41,139 nt of DNA from Betaproteobacteria bacterium (GCA_009693245.1 SHXO01000016.1:1-41139), one strand, 5' to 3'. Shown: positions 9,501-17,403, numbered from the stretch's first letter. Translations and numbers: made by a program. The notes: generated by a model not told the origin, from the sequence alone.

Positions 9501-10385
9501 CATCTTCCGCCATCGAAAGGCGATGCAAAGACACTTGGCGAAGTGATTTCCGCGGAATCGCTCCCCGAAATCCACGCGGAAATTCAGGATTTCCGGCTGG
9601 GCGAAAGGGATTTCGGAAGGCTGGATCTCAGCGCTTTGCCCGAGGGGCGCCTGTGGCGTCTTAAACGGCTCGGCTTGGTGTCCCCAGAAGGCCGCGCGCA
9701 ATTGCAAGGAAGTTACGATTTGCGCGGGCAAATTCCACGCATGGTGGTGGACGTGCAAGTGGATGTGTCCAACATTGGGGGGTATTTCGCCCGCCTCAAG
9801 CTACCCCCCGGCATCAAGGGGGGCAGGGCGAGTTTGAAGGGGCAGGTGCAGTGGACCGGCGCCCCCTACGCGTTGCATTTGCCCACCTTATCGGGAAGAC
9901 TGGTCCTGGATGCCAAGCAAGGACAATTCGTCAAGATCGATCCCGGTGTGGGAAAATTGCTGGGCGTGTTGAGTTTGCAGGCGCTGCCGCGGCGCTTGTC
10001 ACTGGATTTTCGAGATGTCTTCAGCCAAGGCTTCGCCTTCAGCCAAATCACCGCGACCAGTAACATCACCGAAGGGATCGCGACCACGGAGAATTTCAAG
10101 ATGCAAGGCGCGTCGGCCAGCGTTGGCATAAAGGGCAGCGTCAATCTCATTCGGGAAACGCAGAATTTGAACGTGCGTGTCCTGCCTGGCTTGAGCGATG
10201 GTTTGACCGTGGCCGGTACCATCGTGAACCCCGCCATTGGGCTGGCCACTTATCTGGCGCAAAAGGTACTGAAGGATCCCGTGGACCAACTGTTCGCCTC
10301 CGATTACGAAATCGCGGGAACCTGGGCGGATCCCACCGTGGCAAGAAAATCGAAACTCGTTCCATCCGTTCGCGACCATAAGTAG
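6501..10385 (+). CDS. yhdP: YhdP-family envelope protein (AsmA-like, lipid transport)
   Basis: The 1294-residue protein has one N-terminal membrane segment (about residues 33-57) and a very long periplasmic part, with a DUF3971-type middle and an AsmA-like C-terminal region. This is the YhdP architecture. E. coli YhdP, with TamB and YdbH, is implicated in phospholipid movement between inner and outer membranes through a long beta-rich groove, and its length (1266) is comparable. The start is a GTG at 6501 without an obvious Shine-Dalgarno; no ATG in frame precedes the membrane segment. The following nitrilase gene starts 16 bases after the stop, and the order yhdP-nitrilase-tldD is familiar from other beta- and gammaproteobacteria. 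Confidence 0.9.
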   Translation: MNSIDFPTVPTNPAFVIKLVIEFTGRWAWRVVAWGLSLSLLCLLLATMAFQFWFLPRANDYRQDIANALARATGASVSIGEISGAWYGWRPGATMRQVLVKDAQQRDALVLAEVHAQVAWKSIILGELRLHLIEVSGLSLDVRRDTGGRIFVAGIALSPLQPGQGNLGDWLLRQNSIRLSNSALRWTDEMAAGQPLELTQVQIELGNRFGVHGVRIRATPPVSLGAPFTIYAGMQGGLQGGMSAWSGALDIEFPYVNLEQAHQHWPSGTGITQGAGSVDARMKIENGILRDVQADVAVANVKGKLAPGLSDLHLVRLSGAIGYTSSAGAYEVRVRDLNFTTPDNITQSGLTGAFSRKTDDSGNLETKAQFNTLNLAPLAPAAAAIPLPEDIRAKIAGLVPRGRLAQGKLLLIENSGRLVRYDVSARYEGLTVNALDTIPGFSGMSGEFRAHDRGGNLAVSSRNGWVHAPKMLVNVISAGQLDAQLNWITGEDGAMDIKFQQASLANADFAGTLTGTYRYAKGTSGQADVQATLSRANASAVWRYVPLAVPESVRHWLQHALVAGQSRQATIIVRGHMADFPFSHGRPGLFEVKAKAEGGVVDYVAGWPRVEDINCDLLLQANRLEIGNANGRVFDVPLRNVKVSVPDLSHRDPVATIRGEASGQTASFLRFLAESPMLRITGWFTRDTEVSGNGKLALVVELPLRRLPETKVLGTFDLMANRLALPAGLGYLDQLTGSMRITQSGASVQGATAKYLDGPLRIDAAPLASGGIEVRVSGRAGGYALGKLLRPGWEQYFSGFADWKGRFAFAPGTHERFIVETNLQGLSSRLPPPLNKTAEEALPVRIEEGSHDSGLVQVQAEVGARAALRYLAPPGHLLDIKSGELVFGGKPNAQNDEGKPGLAVSGRIPALDADAWRDLWNIAVPGAPIEFRRPERAPVAFNKLQIDQLSALSRNFGSVTVSGKKATDGAQIDVEGKALSGAIGWKEQGSGQLSVKLARLHLPPSKGDAKTLGEVISAESLPEIHAEIQDFRLGERDFGRLDLSALPEGRLWRLKRLGLVSPEGRAQLQGSYDLRGQIPRMVVDVQVDVSNIGGYFARLKLPPGIKGGRASLKGQVQWTGAPYALHLPTLSGRLVLDAKQGQFVKIDPGVGKLLGVLSLQALPRRLSLDFRDVFSQGFAFSQITATSNITEGIATTENFKMQGASASVGIKGSVNLIRETQNLNVRVLPGLSDGLTVAGTIVNPAIGLATYLAQKVLKDPVDQLFASDYEIAGTWADPTVARKSKLVPSVRDHK

Positions 10386-10401
10386 TCATACGCACAAAAC
10401 C

Positions 10402-11319
10402 ATGCCGAATAAAGCTTCCCCTACCACCGCTACCCGGCCCCCGGCACGCGCGGTGTTCGGACGCGCGAAGCCACACCCATCGCGTGCCGCCAAGCGCGTG
10501 CGATCGGGGCCGCCGCCCGTGTTTCGCATGGCTGGTATTCAAATGGCCTCGGGCCCCAACGTGGCGGCGAATTTGAATGAAGCGGGCCGCTTGGTCGAAG
10601 TGGCCGTGGCGCACGGGGCGAGTTTGATCGCCCTTCCCGAGTACTTCGCCATCATGGGACTAAAGCAGACGGACAAGGTCGAGGCGCGCGAGAAGGAAGG
10701 CAAAGGGCCCATCCAATCTTTTCTCTCCGAGACGGCGAAAGCCCATGGCATCTGGCTCATCGGATGCTCGGTTCCTCTGGAATCTCCCGTGGCGGGCAAG
10801 GTCTTCAACAGCTGCCTCGTCTATGACGACAAGGGCCAGCGCGTGGCGCGCTACGACAAGATCCATTTGTTCAAGCTGGATCTGGGCGCCGAGCACTTCT
10901 CCGAGGAACTCACCATCACGCCGGGCAAGCAACCCGTGGTGGTGGATTCGCCCTACGGCAGAATCGGCCTTTCCGTGTGCTACGACTTGCGTTTTCCGGA
11001 GCTGTACCGCGCCATGAAGGACGTGGATATTTTCGTGGTGCCCTCCGCTTTCACGGAAACCACGGGGCGCGCGCACTGGGAGCCGCTGTTGCGAGCGCGT
11101 GCCATCGAGAATCTCGCCTACGTGCTGGCGCCCGCCCAAGGCGGCTATCATCTCAATGGACGGGAAACCCACGGCAACAGCATGATCGTGGACCCGTGGG
11201 GCGTGGTGCTCGACCGCTTACCGCGCGGCTCGGGAATCGTGGTGGCAGGCGTCAATCATGCGTATCGCAGCGAACTTCGCCAGAGCCTACCGGCCCTGGA
11301 ACACCGTACTCATTTCTAA
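10402..11319 (+). CDS. Nitrilase-superfamily amidohydrolase (Nit1/Nit2-like)
   Basis: This is a carbon-nitrogen hydrolase with the Glu-Lys-Cys triad: E80 in LPEYF, K153 in YDKIHLF and C193 in VCYDLRFPE. Such neighbours of yhdP and tldD resemble the Nit/omega-amidase branch, which hydrolyses omega-amides or repairs deaminated glutathione; the substrate here is inferred only. The listed ATG gives 305 residues with an unusual Pro/Arg/Ala-rich lead of about 40 residues. The conserved domain begins at FRMAGIQMA, so a GTG at 10519 or the ATG at 10528 may be the true start (about 263 residues). No strong ribosome site decides between them. tldD starts 9 bases after the stop. Confidence 0.88.
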   Translation: MPNKASPTTATRPPARAVFGRAKPHPSRAAKRVRSGPPPVFRMAGIQMASGPNVAANLNEAGRLVEVAVAHGASLIALPEYFAIMGLKQTDKVEAREKEGKGPIQSFLSETAKAHGIWLIGCSVPLESPVAGKVFNSCLVYDDKGQRVARYDKIHLFKLDLGAEHFSEELTITPGKQPVVVDSPYGRIGLSVCYDLRFPELYRAMKDVDIFVVPSAFTETTGRAHWEPLLRARAIENLAYVLAPAQGGYHLNGRETHGNSMIVDPWGVVLDRLPRGSGIVVAGVNHAYRSELRQSLPALEHRTHF

Positions 11320-11328
11320 CAGGACCTC

Positions 11329-12786
11329 ATGAACGCTCCCAGTCTTAGCGAAATCCGGTTTTCAACCGCCTACAGCACGCTCATCGAACCGTACGGCCTG
11401 GACACGGCGGCGCTCGACCGTGTTTTCGGAAATATGCTGGCGCACAAGGTCGATCTGGCGGACTTGTATTTTCAGTACAGCCGCAGCGAGAGCTGGAGCC
11501 TGGAGGAGGGCATCGTCAAATCCGGCAGCTTCAACATCGATCAAGGCGCCGGGGTGCGGGCCGTGAGCGGGGAGAAAACCGCCTTTGCCTACACCGACGA
11601 CATCAGCGCCGGTGCGCTCAATGCGGCGGCGCAAGCCACCCGCGCCATCGCGCGCCAAGGCGCGGACGGCCGCACTGCCGTGGCACGCCGGGACAGCGCG
11701 CGCGTGCTCTACGCCGCCCAAGACCCGCTGGGGAGTTTGGGCGACCGCGAAAAAGTCGAGTTGCTGGAACGGCTGGAGCGCCGGGCGCGCGCACTCGACC
11801 CTAGGGTGACCCAGGTGATGGCGGGCCTCTACGGGGAATATGAAGTGATGTTGGTGGCGCGTTCCGACGGCGTGATGGCGGCCGATGTACGCCCCTTGGT
11901 GCGTTTATCCGTGCAGGTGATCGCCGAGCAAAACGGCCGCCGCGAGCAAGGGAGTGCCGGCGGCGGCGGGCGTTTCGATTACCGCTATTTCGACGCGGAA
12001 ACGGTCGAGTCCTATGCGCGCAAGGCGGTGGACCAGGCTTTGGTCAACCTCGAAGCGCGCTCGGCTCCCGCGGGCGCCATGACCGTCGTGCTCGGGCCAG
12101 GCTGGCCAGGAATCTTGCTGCACGAGGCGGTGGGCCACGGTCTTGAGGGCGACTTCAATCGCAAGGGCACGTCCGCCTTCTCCGGGCGCATCGGCGAGCG
12201 CGTGGCGGCACCAGGGGTCACGGTGGTGGATAACGGCACCATCGAGCGGCGCCGGGGGTCACTGGACGTGGACGACGAAGGCAACCCCACTCGCAACACC
12301 GTATTGATCGAAGACGGCATCTTGAGGTGCTACCTGCAAGACACTCTCAACGCGCGCCTCATGGGCGTTCCCGCCACCGGCAACGGCCGCAGGGAATCCT
12401 ACGCCCACGCGCCCATGCCGCGCATGACCAACACCTACATGACCAATGGCGACAAGGATCCGCAGGAGATCCTGCGCTCCGTCAAACGCGGTTTGTACGC
12501 CGTGAACTTCGGCGGCGGACAGGTCGATATCGTGAGCGGAAAGTTCGTGTTCTCCGCGGCCGAAGCCTACATGATCGAAGACGGCAAGGTGACCTATCCC
12601 GTGAAGGGTGCCACCATCATCGGCAACGGCCCCGATGCTCTGACGCGCGTCAAGATGATCGGCAACGACATGAGCCTGGACCCCGGCGTGGGCACCTGCG
12701 GCAAGGAAGGGCAGAGCGTGCCGGTGGGCGTAGGGCAACCGACGTTGCGCATCGATGGATTGACGGTGGGGGGGACGGAATCGTGA
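11329..12786 (+). CDS. tldD: TldD metalloprotease subunit
   Basis: TldD forms a heterodimer with TldE (PmbA) and degrades unfolded or modified peptides; it matures microcin B17 and acts on CcdA in E. coli. The 485-residue protein has the zinc motif HEAVGH at 265-270, the following [19 protein letters not shown] stretch and the C-terminal [18 protein letters not shown] with a conserved cysteine. Length is normal (E. coli 481). AGGAC lies five bases before the ATG. No tldE is present in the window. A GC-rich inverted repeat begins at the stop codon. Confidence 0.95.
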   Translation: MNAPSLSEIRFSTAYSTLIEPYGLDTAALDRVFGNMLAHKVDLADLYFQYSRSESWSLEEGIVKSGSFNIDQGAGVRAVSGEKTAFAYTDDISAGALNAAAQATRAIARQGADGRTAVARRDSARVLYAAQDPLGSLGDREKVELLERLERRARALDPRVTQVMAGLYGEYEVMLVARSDGVMAADVRPLVRLSVQVIAEQNGRREQGSAGGGGRFDYRYFDAETVESYARKAVDQALVNLEARSAPAGAMTVVLGPGWPGILLHEAVGHGLEGDFNRKGTSAFSGRIGERVAAPGVTVVDNGTIERRRGSLDVDDEGNPTRNTVLIEDGILRCYLQDTLNARLMGVPATGNGRRESYAHAPMPRMTNTYMTNGDKDPQEILRSVKRGLYAVNFGGGQVDIVSGKFVFSAAEAYMIEDGKVTYPVKGATIIGNGPDALTRVKMIGNDMSLDPGVGTCGKEGQSVPVGVGQPTLRIDGLTVGGTES

Positions 12787-12848
12787 TTAGGGAGGCGGGA
12801 GGAGGGAGGAGTTACCCCTCCCGCATCCCGCTCCTCCCCCCTCCCTAA
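12787..12848. repeat. GC-rich inverted repeat between tldD and the DAHP-synthase-like gene
   Basis: Arms at 12787-12804 and 12831-12848 (18 bases each) are complementary with a single mismatch, starting TTAGGGAGG and ending CCTCCCTAA. They enclose 26 bases that are again purine-rich then pyrimidine-rich. The repeat starts one base past the tldD stop and ends three bases before the next ATG. No T-run follows it, so it is not a classic terminator. Its GGAGG runs sit in the 5' arm rather than next to the start codon. It may be a dispersed palindromic element. Confidence 0.7.
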
Positions 12849-12851
12849 AAA

Positions 12852-13961
12852 ATGATTCTCATTCTCGACGACCAAGCTGATCCGAGTCGTGCCGAATACA
12901 AGCAACTGATGGCGGCGCTTGCGCGCCTGCCGAATATTCAGGCGAAGGTGCATCGCGTGGAAGGCGAGTTGCGAGCGGTCACGGAGGTCTACTTGATCGG
13001 GGACACGAAGCCACTCGCCATCGAGGACATGAGAGTCCTACCTTGTGTCGAGCGCGTGGTGCGGGTCTCCGAGGAATACCGGGTCTTGGGCCGGCACAAG
13101 GACGAACAGCGGCCTAGCCACTTCGAATACAGGGGGGTCAGGTTCGGCCAGGACACCTTGCATGTGTTCGCCGGTTTGTGTGCCGTGGATACGCCTGAGC
13201 ACACCGAGCAGATGATGCGCGCCCTGCGCGACAACGGGCAAGTGTGCACGCGCATGGGCGCGTACAAACCGCGCACCAGCCCTTACGCTTTTCAGGGACA
13301 CGGGCGCGCTTGCCTGGATTACGTGTTCGATCTGGGCGGCAAGTACGGCATCAAGGTGATCGCCATGGAGATCACCCACGAATCCCACGTCGATGAAATT
13401 CGCGATGCCTTGCGCAAGACCGGAAGCCCTGCTGGGGTGTTGCTGCAAATCGGCACTCGCAACACGCAGAATTTCGAGTTGCTGAAGGCGGTTGGCAGGC
13501 AGCAGGAATTTCCCGTGTTGTTCAAGCGTGGCTTTGGCATCACCTTGGACGAGTCCTTGAACGCCGCCGAGTACTTGGCCAGCGAAGGCAACAGCCGGGT
13601 GATTTTTTGCCTGCGCGGCATGAAGACTCACTTGGGCGATCCGCACCGCAATTTCGTGGATTTCGCGCACGTGCCCGTGGTGAAGCGGCTCACGCGCATG
13701 CCCGTGTGCGTGGACCCATCGCACTCCGTGGGTTCGCGCAGCGTGGCTGGCGACGGGCTGCTGGATCTGTTCCATGTGTCGGCCCAGGGCGTGATCGCGG
13801 GTGCCAACATGATCATCGTGGATTTCCATCCCAACCCCGCGAAGGCCTTGGTGGATGGCCCGCAAGCGCTCCTCCTGCCTGAATTGCCGCACTTTCTCGA
13901 GGACGTCGCCATCGCCCGCGAAGCCTACGACAAGCGCGTGCTGCGGGCGGCACGGCGCTAG
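12852..13961 (+). CDS. Divergent class I-beta DAHP synthase family protein
   Basis: The 369-residue protein has the ferredoxin-like N-terminal domain plus TIM barrel of Thermotoga/Bacillus-type DAHP synthases, which join PEP and erythrose-4-phosphate in the first step of aromatic synthesis. Recognisable elements are C110 in LCAVDT, GAYKPRTSPYAFQG (136-149), LQIGTRNTQNF, K226 in LFKRG, DPSHS with H291, and NPAKALVDGPQ with D335. Several positions depart from the usual family: CERGxRT is CLRGMKT, the metal-binding glutamate of EVHP is D324 (VDFHP), and CSVE is CAVD. It may be a working paralogue or have another substrate. The ATG has no Shine-Dalgarno beside it. The TAG stop lies inside an inverted repeat. 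Confidence 0.8.
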   Translation: MILILDDQADPSRAEYKQLMAALARLPNIQAKVHRVEGELRAVTEVYLIGDTKPLAIEDMRVLPCVERVVRVSEEYRVLGRHKDEQRPSHFEYRGVRFGQDTLHVFAGLCAVDTPEHTEQMMRALRDNGQVCTRMGAYKPRTSPYAFQGHGRACLDYVFDLGGKYGIKVIAMEITHESHVDEIRDALRKTGSPAGVLLQIGTRNTQNFELLKAVGRQQEFPVLFKRGFGITLDESLNAAEYLASEGNSRVIFCLRGMKTHLGDPHRNFVDFAHVPVVKRLTRMPVCVDPSHSVGSRSVAGDGLLDLFHVSAQGVIAGANMIIVDFHPNPAKALVDGPQALLLPELPHFLEDVAIAREAYDKRVLRAARR

Positions 13962-14041
13962 CCCGCATTTCTCACAGGCCGCCCCGTCATGAATACATCA
14001 GCGCGCCATCATCCCGCGCCCCTGTGAGAAATGCGGGCTAG
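13958..14041. repeat. MITE/REP-like element with perfect 21-base inverted ends
   Basis: Positions 13958-13978 and 14021-14041 are perfect inverted repeats (21 bases, core TTTCTCACAGG / CCTGTGAGAAA) around a 42-base spacer. Each end finishes in CTAG, which could also be a target duplication. The element contains the TAG stop (13959-13961) of the upstream gene and ends six bases before the next start codon. The size and form fit a small non-autonomous element or a REP pair. I see no second copy in this window. Confidence 0.75.
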
Positions 14042-14047
14042 ACATCG

Positions 14048-14569
14048 ATGCCTGGCACTCTCAAGCAATCTCCCCTGCAACAACTCGAACATCTGGGCGA
14101 TGGGTCCGCGCTCGCGCAGGAAATCTTCGAGATGATGGGAGGCGCAAAATTCTTCGATGACTTTCGCCGCGAGGATGTCCAGCAACTCGCCACATTCATG
14201 CAGGCTTACCGGGCGCAAGCCGGCGCAATCCTCATTCGAGAAGGCGACGTGGATGACTACATGGTGCTCGTCATCCAGGGCAGGGCGGACGTTGTAAAGA
14301 CGAATAAGCGCGGGCAGCGCCAGGCCATGACCAGCGTCGTGACGGGGATGACCTTGGGTGAGATGTCCATGATAGACGGCGAGCCCCGTTTTGCGACTTG
14401 CATCGCCGCCGAACCCGCGACCATCGCCGTCCTGACTCGCGATGCCATGGTGCGCCTGATATTGGAAGACCCTGCCCTGGGTTCCAAGGTGCTCATCAAA
14501 CTCGTGACGCTACTTTCGCAGCGCCTGCGCCAGACGAGCGCGACGTTGCTCCACTATATGGAGCGTTAA
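14048..14569 (+). CDS. Cyclic-nucleotide-binding domain protein without DNA-binding domain
   Basis: The 173-residue protein is a CRP-like cNMP-binding domain: a beta-roll with GAILIREGDVDDYMVLVIQG (59-78) and a phosphate-binding cassette GEMSMIDGEPRFAT, where G104, E105 and R114 match the residues that hold the cyclic phosphate. A C-terminal helix follows (LLSQRLRQTSATLL), but no helix-turn-helix, so it is not a transcription factor of CRP type. It may sense cAMP or c-di-GMP and act through a partner; that is inference. The upstream repeat element ends six bases before the ATG, so any native promoter or ribosome site has been displaced or lies in the repeat. Confidence 0.83.
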   Translation: MPGTLKQSPLQQLEHLGDGSALAQEIFEMMGGAKFFDDFRREDVQQLATFMQAYRAQAGAILIREGDVDDYMVLVIQGRADVVKTNKRGQRQAMTSVVTGMTLGEMSMIDGEPRFATCIAAEPATIAVLTRDAMVRLILEDPALGSKVLIKLVTLLSQRLRQTSATLLHYMER

Positions 14570-14578
14570 GAGCAGGAT

Positions 14579-15286
14579 CTAGATCCTAGTACATTGCCCC
14601 GAATAGAGCACCGGCCCGCTGGGTACTCCCGAGGGCGATCCTCCGTGAGGTTCCACGCTCATGGCCATCCCCCACGCGGCGTTGAGGGCGGGCAGCAGGT
14701 GCGCGGGAATTTCCACTTCCTGGGTTTCGTGGGTGGCGATCAATCCCAATGACCGGGGATTGTGATCGCCGCCGGGCATCATCCAAAGTTCCCAAGCCGT
14801 ATTGGGCGCCATTTCCTGGTGGCCGATGACGCGGATTCGTAGTTTGGTTTTCTTGCGATCTTGCGTGGGCCAAGAAACCGTCATCATGGGGCGGGACCGC
14901 GGGTTGGACATCACCACCACCATGTACTCCTTTCCGGCTTCCAAACGGGGTAACCACACGCCTGCGTAGACGGCCAGGAGCACCAGCGCCGCGGCACTGG
15001 TGGCCGATAACCAACGCCAGAAGGGTAGGCTATGCCAGAGGCCAGGCCGGCGCCCTTGAATGCGTGCTTCGATGGCCAGCCACACCTTCTTCGGCGGGGT
15101 AACAGGCGCTATCGCTTCGCCCAACGGATGCAGGCGCGCCTGCCAGGCGGCGGCGTAGGCTCGCAGGCCGGGATCTTCCTTGAGCACATGCTCGAAGCGG
15201 CGGCGCGCACGGCCTTGCAGCGTGCCGAGCGCGTATTCGGCCGCCAAGGCCTCTCGCATCTCCGCGTTCCAGTACTTTTCCTTCAT
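14579..15286 (-). CDS. Anti-sigma factor (RskA/anti-sigma-K type)
   Basis: The 235-residue membrane protein has an N-terminal cytoplasmic anti-sigma region (AAEYALGTLQGRARRRFE), one transmembrane segment at about 91-112, and a periplasmic RskA domain (TAWELWMMPGGDHNPRSLGL). Anti-sigma-K factors hold a cognate ECF sigma at the membrane and release it when the periplasmic part is cleaved or senses a signal. It follows its sigma factor by six bases. The zinc-binding HxxxCxxC motif of ZAS anti-sigmas is absent, as is usual for the RskA group. Confidence 0.88.
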   Translation of the reverse strand: MKEKYWNAEMREALAAEYALGTLQGRARRRFEHVLKEDPGLRAYAAAWQARLHPLGEAIAPVTPPKKVWLAIEARIQGRRPGLWHSLPFWRWLSATSAAALVLLAVYAGVWLPRLEAGKEYMVVVMSNPRSRPMMTVSWPTQDRKKTKLRIRVIGHQEMAPNTAWELWMMPGGDHNPRSLGLIATHETQEVEIPAHLLPALNAAWGMAMSVEPHGGSPSGVPSGPVLYSGQCTRI

Positions 15287-15292
15287 GGCGTC

Positions 15293-15850
15293 CTATCGCA
15301 TGCCATCGAGACAGCCCTTCAGGCGCTCAAGCCCGCGCCGGATCCACGTCTTGACCGTGCCCAAGGGTTCCTTGATATGCGCGGACAGTTCCCCATGGGA
15401 GAGCCCGTGGGTGTATGCCAGGGCGATGCTTTGGCGTTGCTTGCTGCTCAACTGTTTCATGCACTCCGCCAATGCGCGGCCCTCGCGGTCTTTGCTCAGC
15501 AACAGCTCCGGTCCATCGCCTTCATCGGCCACGGACTCCAGGAGCAGTTGGTAGTCGTCGCTAGCCACCTCGAAATGCGGGCGTCGCAGCCAATCCAAGG
15601 CGCGATTTCGCACGATGGCAGTCATCCAAGTCATCTGGGCGCTCTTGGACGAACTATAGCCTTCGGCGTGATTCCATATGCTGACGAAACTTTCTTGCAA
15701 CACTTCCTCGGCCCAGTCTTGCCTTCTCACTATACGCAGGGCAACGCCGAACAGTTTCGCGCAAGTGTGCCGGTAGAGTTCGGCGAAGGCCCTCTGGTCG
15801 CGCAGCGCGCTGCGCGCCATCAACTCATGGAGAAGCGTGTTATCGAGCAT
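15293..15850 (-). CDS. ECF RNA polymerase sigma factor (SigK-like)
   Basis: The 185-residue protein has sigma region 2 (FAELYRHTCAKLFGVALRIV, WAEEVLQESFVSIW) and region 4 (QRQSIALAYTHGLSHGELSA with TVKTWIRRGLERLKGCL). Pairing with an RskA-type anti-sigma places it near the SigK group. Its ATG lies inside the last codons of the adenosyltransferase gene (11-base overlap), so translation may be coupled. No target promoter could be assigned from this window alone. Confidence 0.92.
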   Translation of the reverse strand: MLDNTLLHELMARSALRDQRAFAELYRHTCAKLFGVALRIVRRQDWAEEVLQESFVSIWNHAEGYSSSKSAQMTWMTAIVRNRALDWLRRPHFEVASDDYQLLLESVADEGDGPELLLSKDREGRALAECMKQLSSKQRQSIALAYTHGLSHGELSAHIKEPLGTVKTWIRRGLERLKGCLDGMR

Positions 15851-16403
15851 TGTCCGCGGGGCGGTCCTTTTTCCAGAGTACGTCTTGCCCGCCCGCGCGC
15901 CGGTTCAGCACCCGGCACAGCACGAAGAGCAGGTCGCTCAAGCGGTTGAGGTAGTGCCGCAGGGGAAGCGAAAGAGATTCCGCTTGCGCGAGGCTTACCA
16001 CGCAGCGCTCCGCCCGGCGGCAAATCGCCCGCGCCACGTGACATAAGCCAGCCGGCCGCGACCCGCCGGGAAGGATGAAATCCTTGAGCGGTGGCAAATG
16101 CTCGTTGAAGCTGTCCAGGGCTGTTTCCAAGTGCGTGACGTGCTCGGGGGCGATCATCTTGTAGCCTGGGATGCTCAACTCGCCACCGAGATCGAAGAGC
16201 TTGTGCTGAATCTCCGTGAGCAAGGTGGCGATGTCTTGGTCCAAGGGCTCGGAAGCCAGCACGCCTATCGCCGAATTGAGTTCGTCCACGGCACCGATGG
16301 CTTCGATGCGCAGGCTATCCTTGCGCACCCGTGATCCATCGCCCAGGCCGGTGGTGCCATCATCGCCCGTGCGCGTGTAGATTTTCGATAAGCGGTTACC
16401 CAT
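15840..16403 (-). CDS. PduO-type cob(I)alamin adenosyltransferase
   Basis: The enzyme transfers the 5'-deoxyadenosyl group of ATP to cob(I)alamin, making adenosylcobalamin. The 187-residue protein has the PduO signature KIYTRTGDDGTTGLGDGSRV at residues 7-26, then RIEAIGAVDELNSAIG, and the C-terminal RAICRRAER and YLNRLSDLLFVL helices. AAGGA lies eight bases before the ATG. No cobalamin riboswitch is possible in the 49 bases that separate it from the upstream MBL-fold gene. Overlap with the sigma gene is unusual and suggests co-expression. Confidence 0.93.
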   Translation of the reverse strand: MGNRLSKIYTRTGDDGTTGLGDGSRVRKDSLRIEAIGAVDELNSAIGVLASEPLDQDIATLLTEIQHKLFDLGGELSIPGYKMIAPEHVTHLETALDSFNEHLPPLKDFILPGGSRPAGLCHVARAICRRAERCVVSLAQAESLSLPLRHYLNRLSDLLFVLCRVLNRRAGGQDVLWKKDRPADNAR

Positions 16404-16452
16404 TGCTGGATCCTTATGCGTGAGCGCCGATTATAGGGGAGCGGCCCTTGGA

Positions 16453-17385
16453 TCAGCGCTCCAGATCCTCGACTTCCAACTGCAGGTAACGCCGCAGCAC
16501 GTTGCGCCGGTGCAAATCGGGATACTGCGACCATGAAGCGTATCGCTCCATGACGGCCTCGTCCATGGCCTCCATGAGCCCGCGGCCCGCCGTGTACATC
16601 CCCCTGACCTTGGCATCGAGATCGCGCAGGTAGTCCGCCGTCTTGCCCATGTCTCGCGCGTGGAGAATGGGGCCGTAGGCGGGGATTACCTTTGCGGGTT
16701 TGAGCGCGAAGAGCGATGCGATCGCCGCCAGCCAGCCGTTGAATTCGCCATCGCGTAACTCTGGGATGCGCGATCCCATGACGATGCCCCCGGCGAAGAG
16801 AATGCCCGAGCGCGGATCGTAGACGGCGAGATCGCCTGGTGTGCTCGCCCAACCGAAGTGCAGGAGTTCGATGGGTCTCCCGCCCCCATCGATGCGCGTG
16901 CCGTGATCCACCAATTGGTTGGGGAGCACCAAGCGCGTACCCAGCATCGGCGCCTCTCCCAGCGCCTTGCGCAGATTGGCGAGGCAATGCTCACAGCGCG
17001 CGCTCATGAGTTCGTCCGTCTTACGATGGGCGAGTAGCGGTATGCCAAGCTCGGTGAAGGCGGCGGCGCCAAACACGAAGTCCTGAACCGCGTGGGTGAT
17101 AATCACCAGGCCCACGGGCCTTCTCGTTACCGTTGCGATGGCGGCCAGCATGGCCCGGCCGTGGGCGTAGGAGCCGCCCGTGTCGATGACCACGACGGCA
17201 TGTGGCCCGACGATAAAACCGGAATTGGCGGCGTGGCCGAATTGGCTCACTTCCGAGTTGTCGCCAGGGAAGGCATAAACGTCAGGCGCCACCTGCACGG
17301 GTTCCAAGGCGAGGGCGGTCGTGCTCGTAACCAGCGACGCCAGCACCGCGGCCAACCGGCCAATCGTGTCTATAATCGATTTCAT
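16453..17385 (-). CDS. MBL-fold protein lacking metal ligands, SoxYZ-associated
   Basis: The 310-residue exported protein (signal peptide about 1-27) follows the metallo-beta-lactamase fold found with quinoprotein-relay SoxYZ-like carriers: VAPDVYAFPGDNSEV, GFIVGPHAVVVIDTGGS (56-72), and an FVFGAAAF helix. The metal site is gone: HxHxDH reads HAVQDF (98-103), the next His position is S181 in WASTPGD, the bridging Asp region reads FAGGI, and the usual PGHGP is PAYGP (Y237). A CxxC pair (C131/C134) is present. It is therefore probably a non-hydrolytic family member that binds or scaffolds. Its start is only 18 bases from the divergent SoxYZ-like gene. Confidence 0.85.
   Translation of the reverse strand: MKSIIDTIGRLAAVLASLVTSTTALALEPVQVAPDVYAFPGDNSEVSQFGHAANSGFIVGPHAVVVIDTGGSYAHGRAMLAAIATVTRRPVGLVIITHAVQDFVFGAAAFTELGIPLLAHRKTDELMSARCEHCLANLRKALGEAPMLGTRLVLPNQLVDHGTRIDGGGRPIELLHFGWASTPGDLAVYDPRSGILFAGGIVMGSRIPELRDGEFNGWLAAIASLFALKPAKVIPAYGPILHARDMGKTADYLRDLDAKVRGMYTAGRGLMEAMDEAVMERYASWSQYPDLHRRNVLRRYLQLEVEDLER
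17371..17376 (+). promoter_or_regulatory. Candidate -10 box for the SoxYZ-like gene
   Basis: A perfect TATAAT lies 28 bases before the ATG of the SoxYZ-like gene, inside the first codons of the divergent MBL-fold gene. No TTGACA-like box lies 16-18 bases upstream, so it would need an activator or be a weak promoter. With only 18 bases between the two start codons, promoters of both genes must overlap the opposing coding sequence. Confidence 0.4.
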
Positions 17386-17403
17386 CCTAGGAAGGAGCGC
17401 TTA

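Noticed and set aside
13038-13892. Minus-strand open frame (284 codons) opposite the DAHP-synthase-like gene
   Set aside because: It lies wholly antisense to a recognised enzyme, is His/Gln-rich and matches no family.
16404-16452. Cobalamin riboswitch before the adenosyltransferase
   Set aside because: Only 49 bases separate the genes and no B12-box-like sequence is seen.
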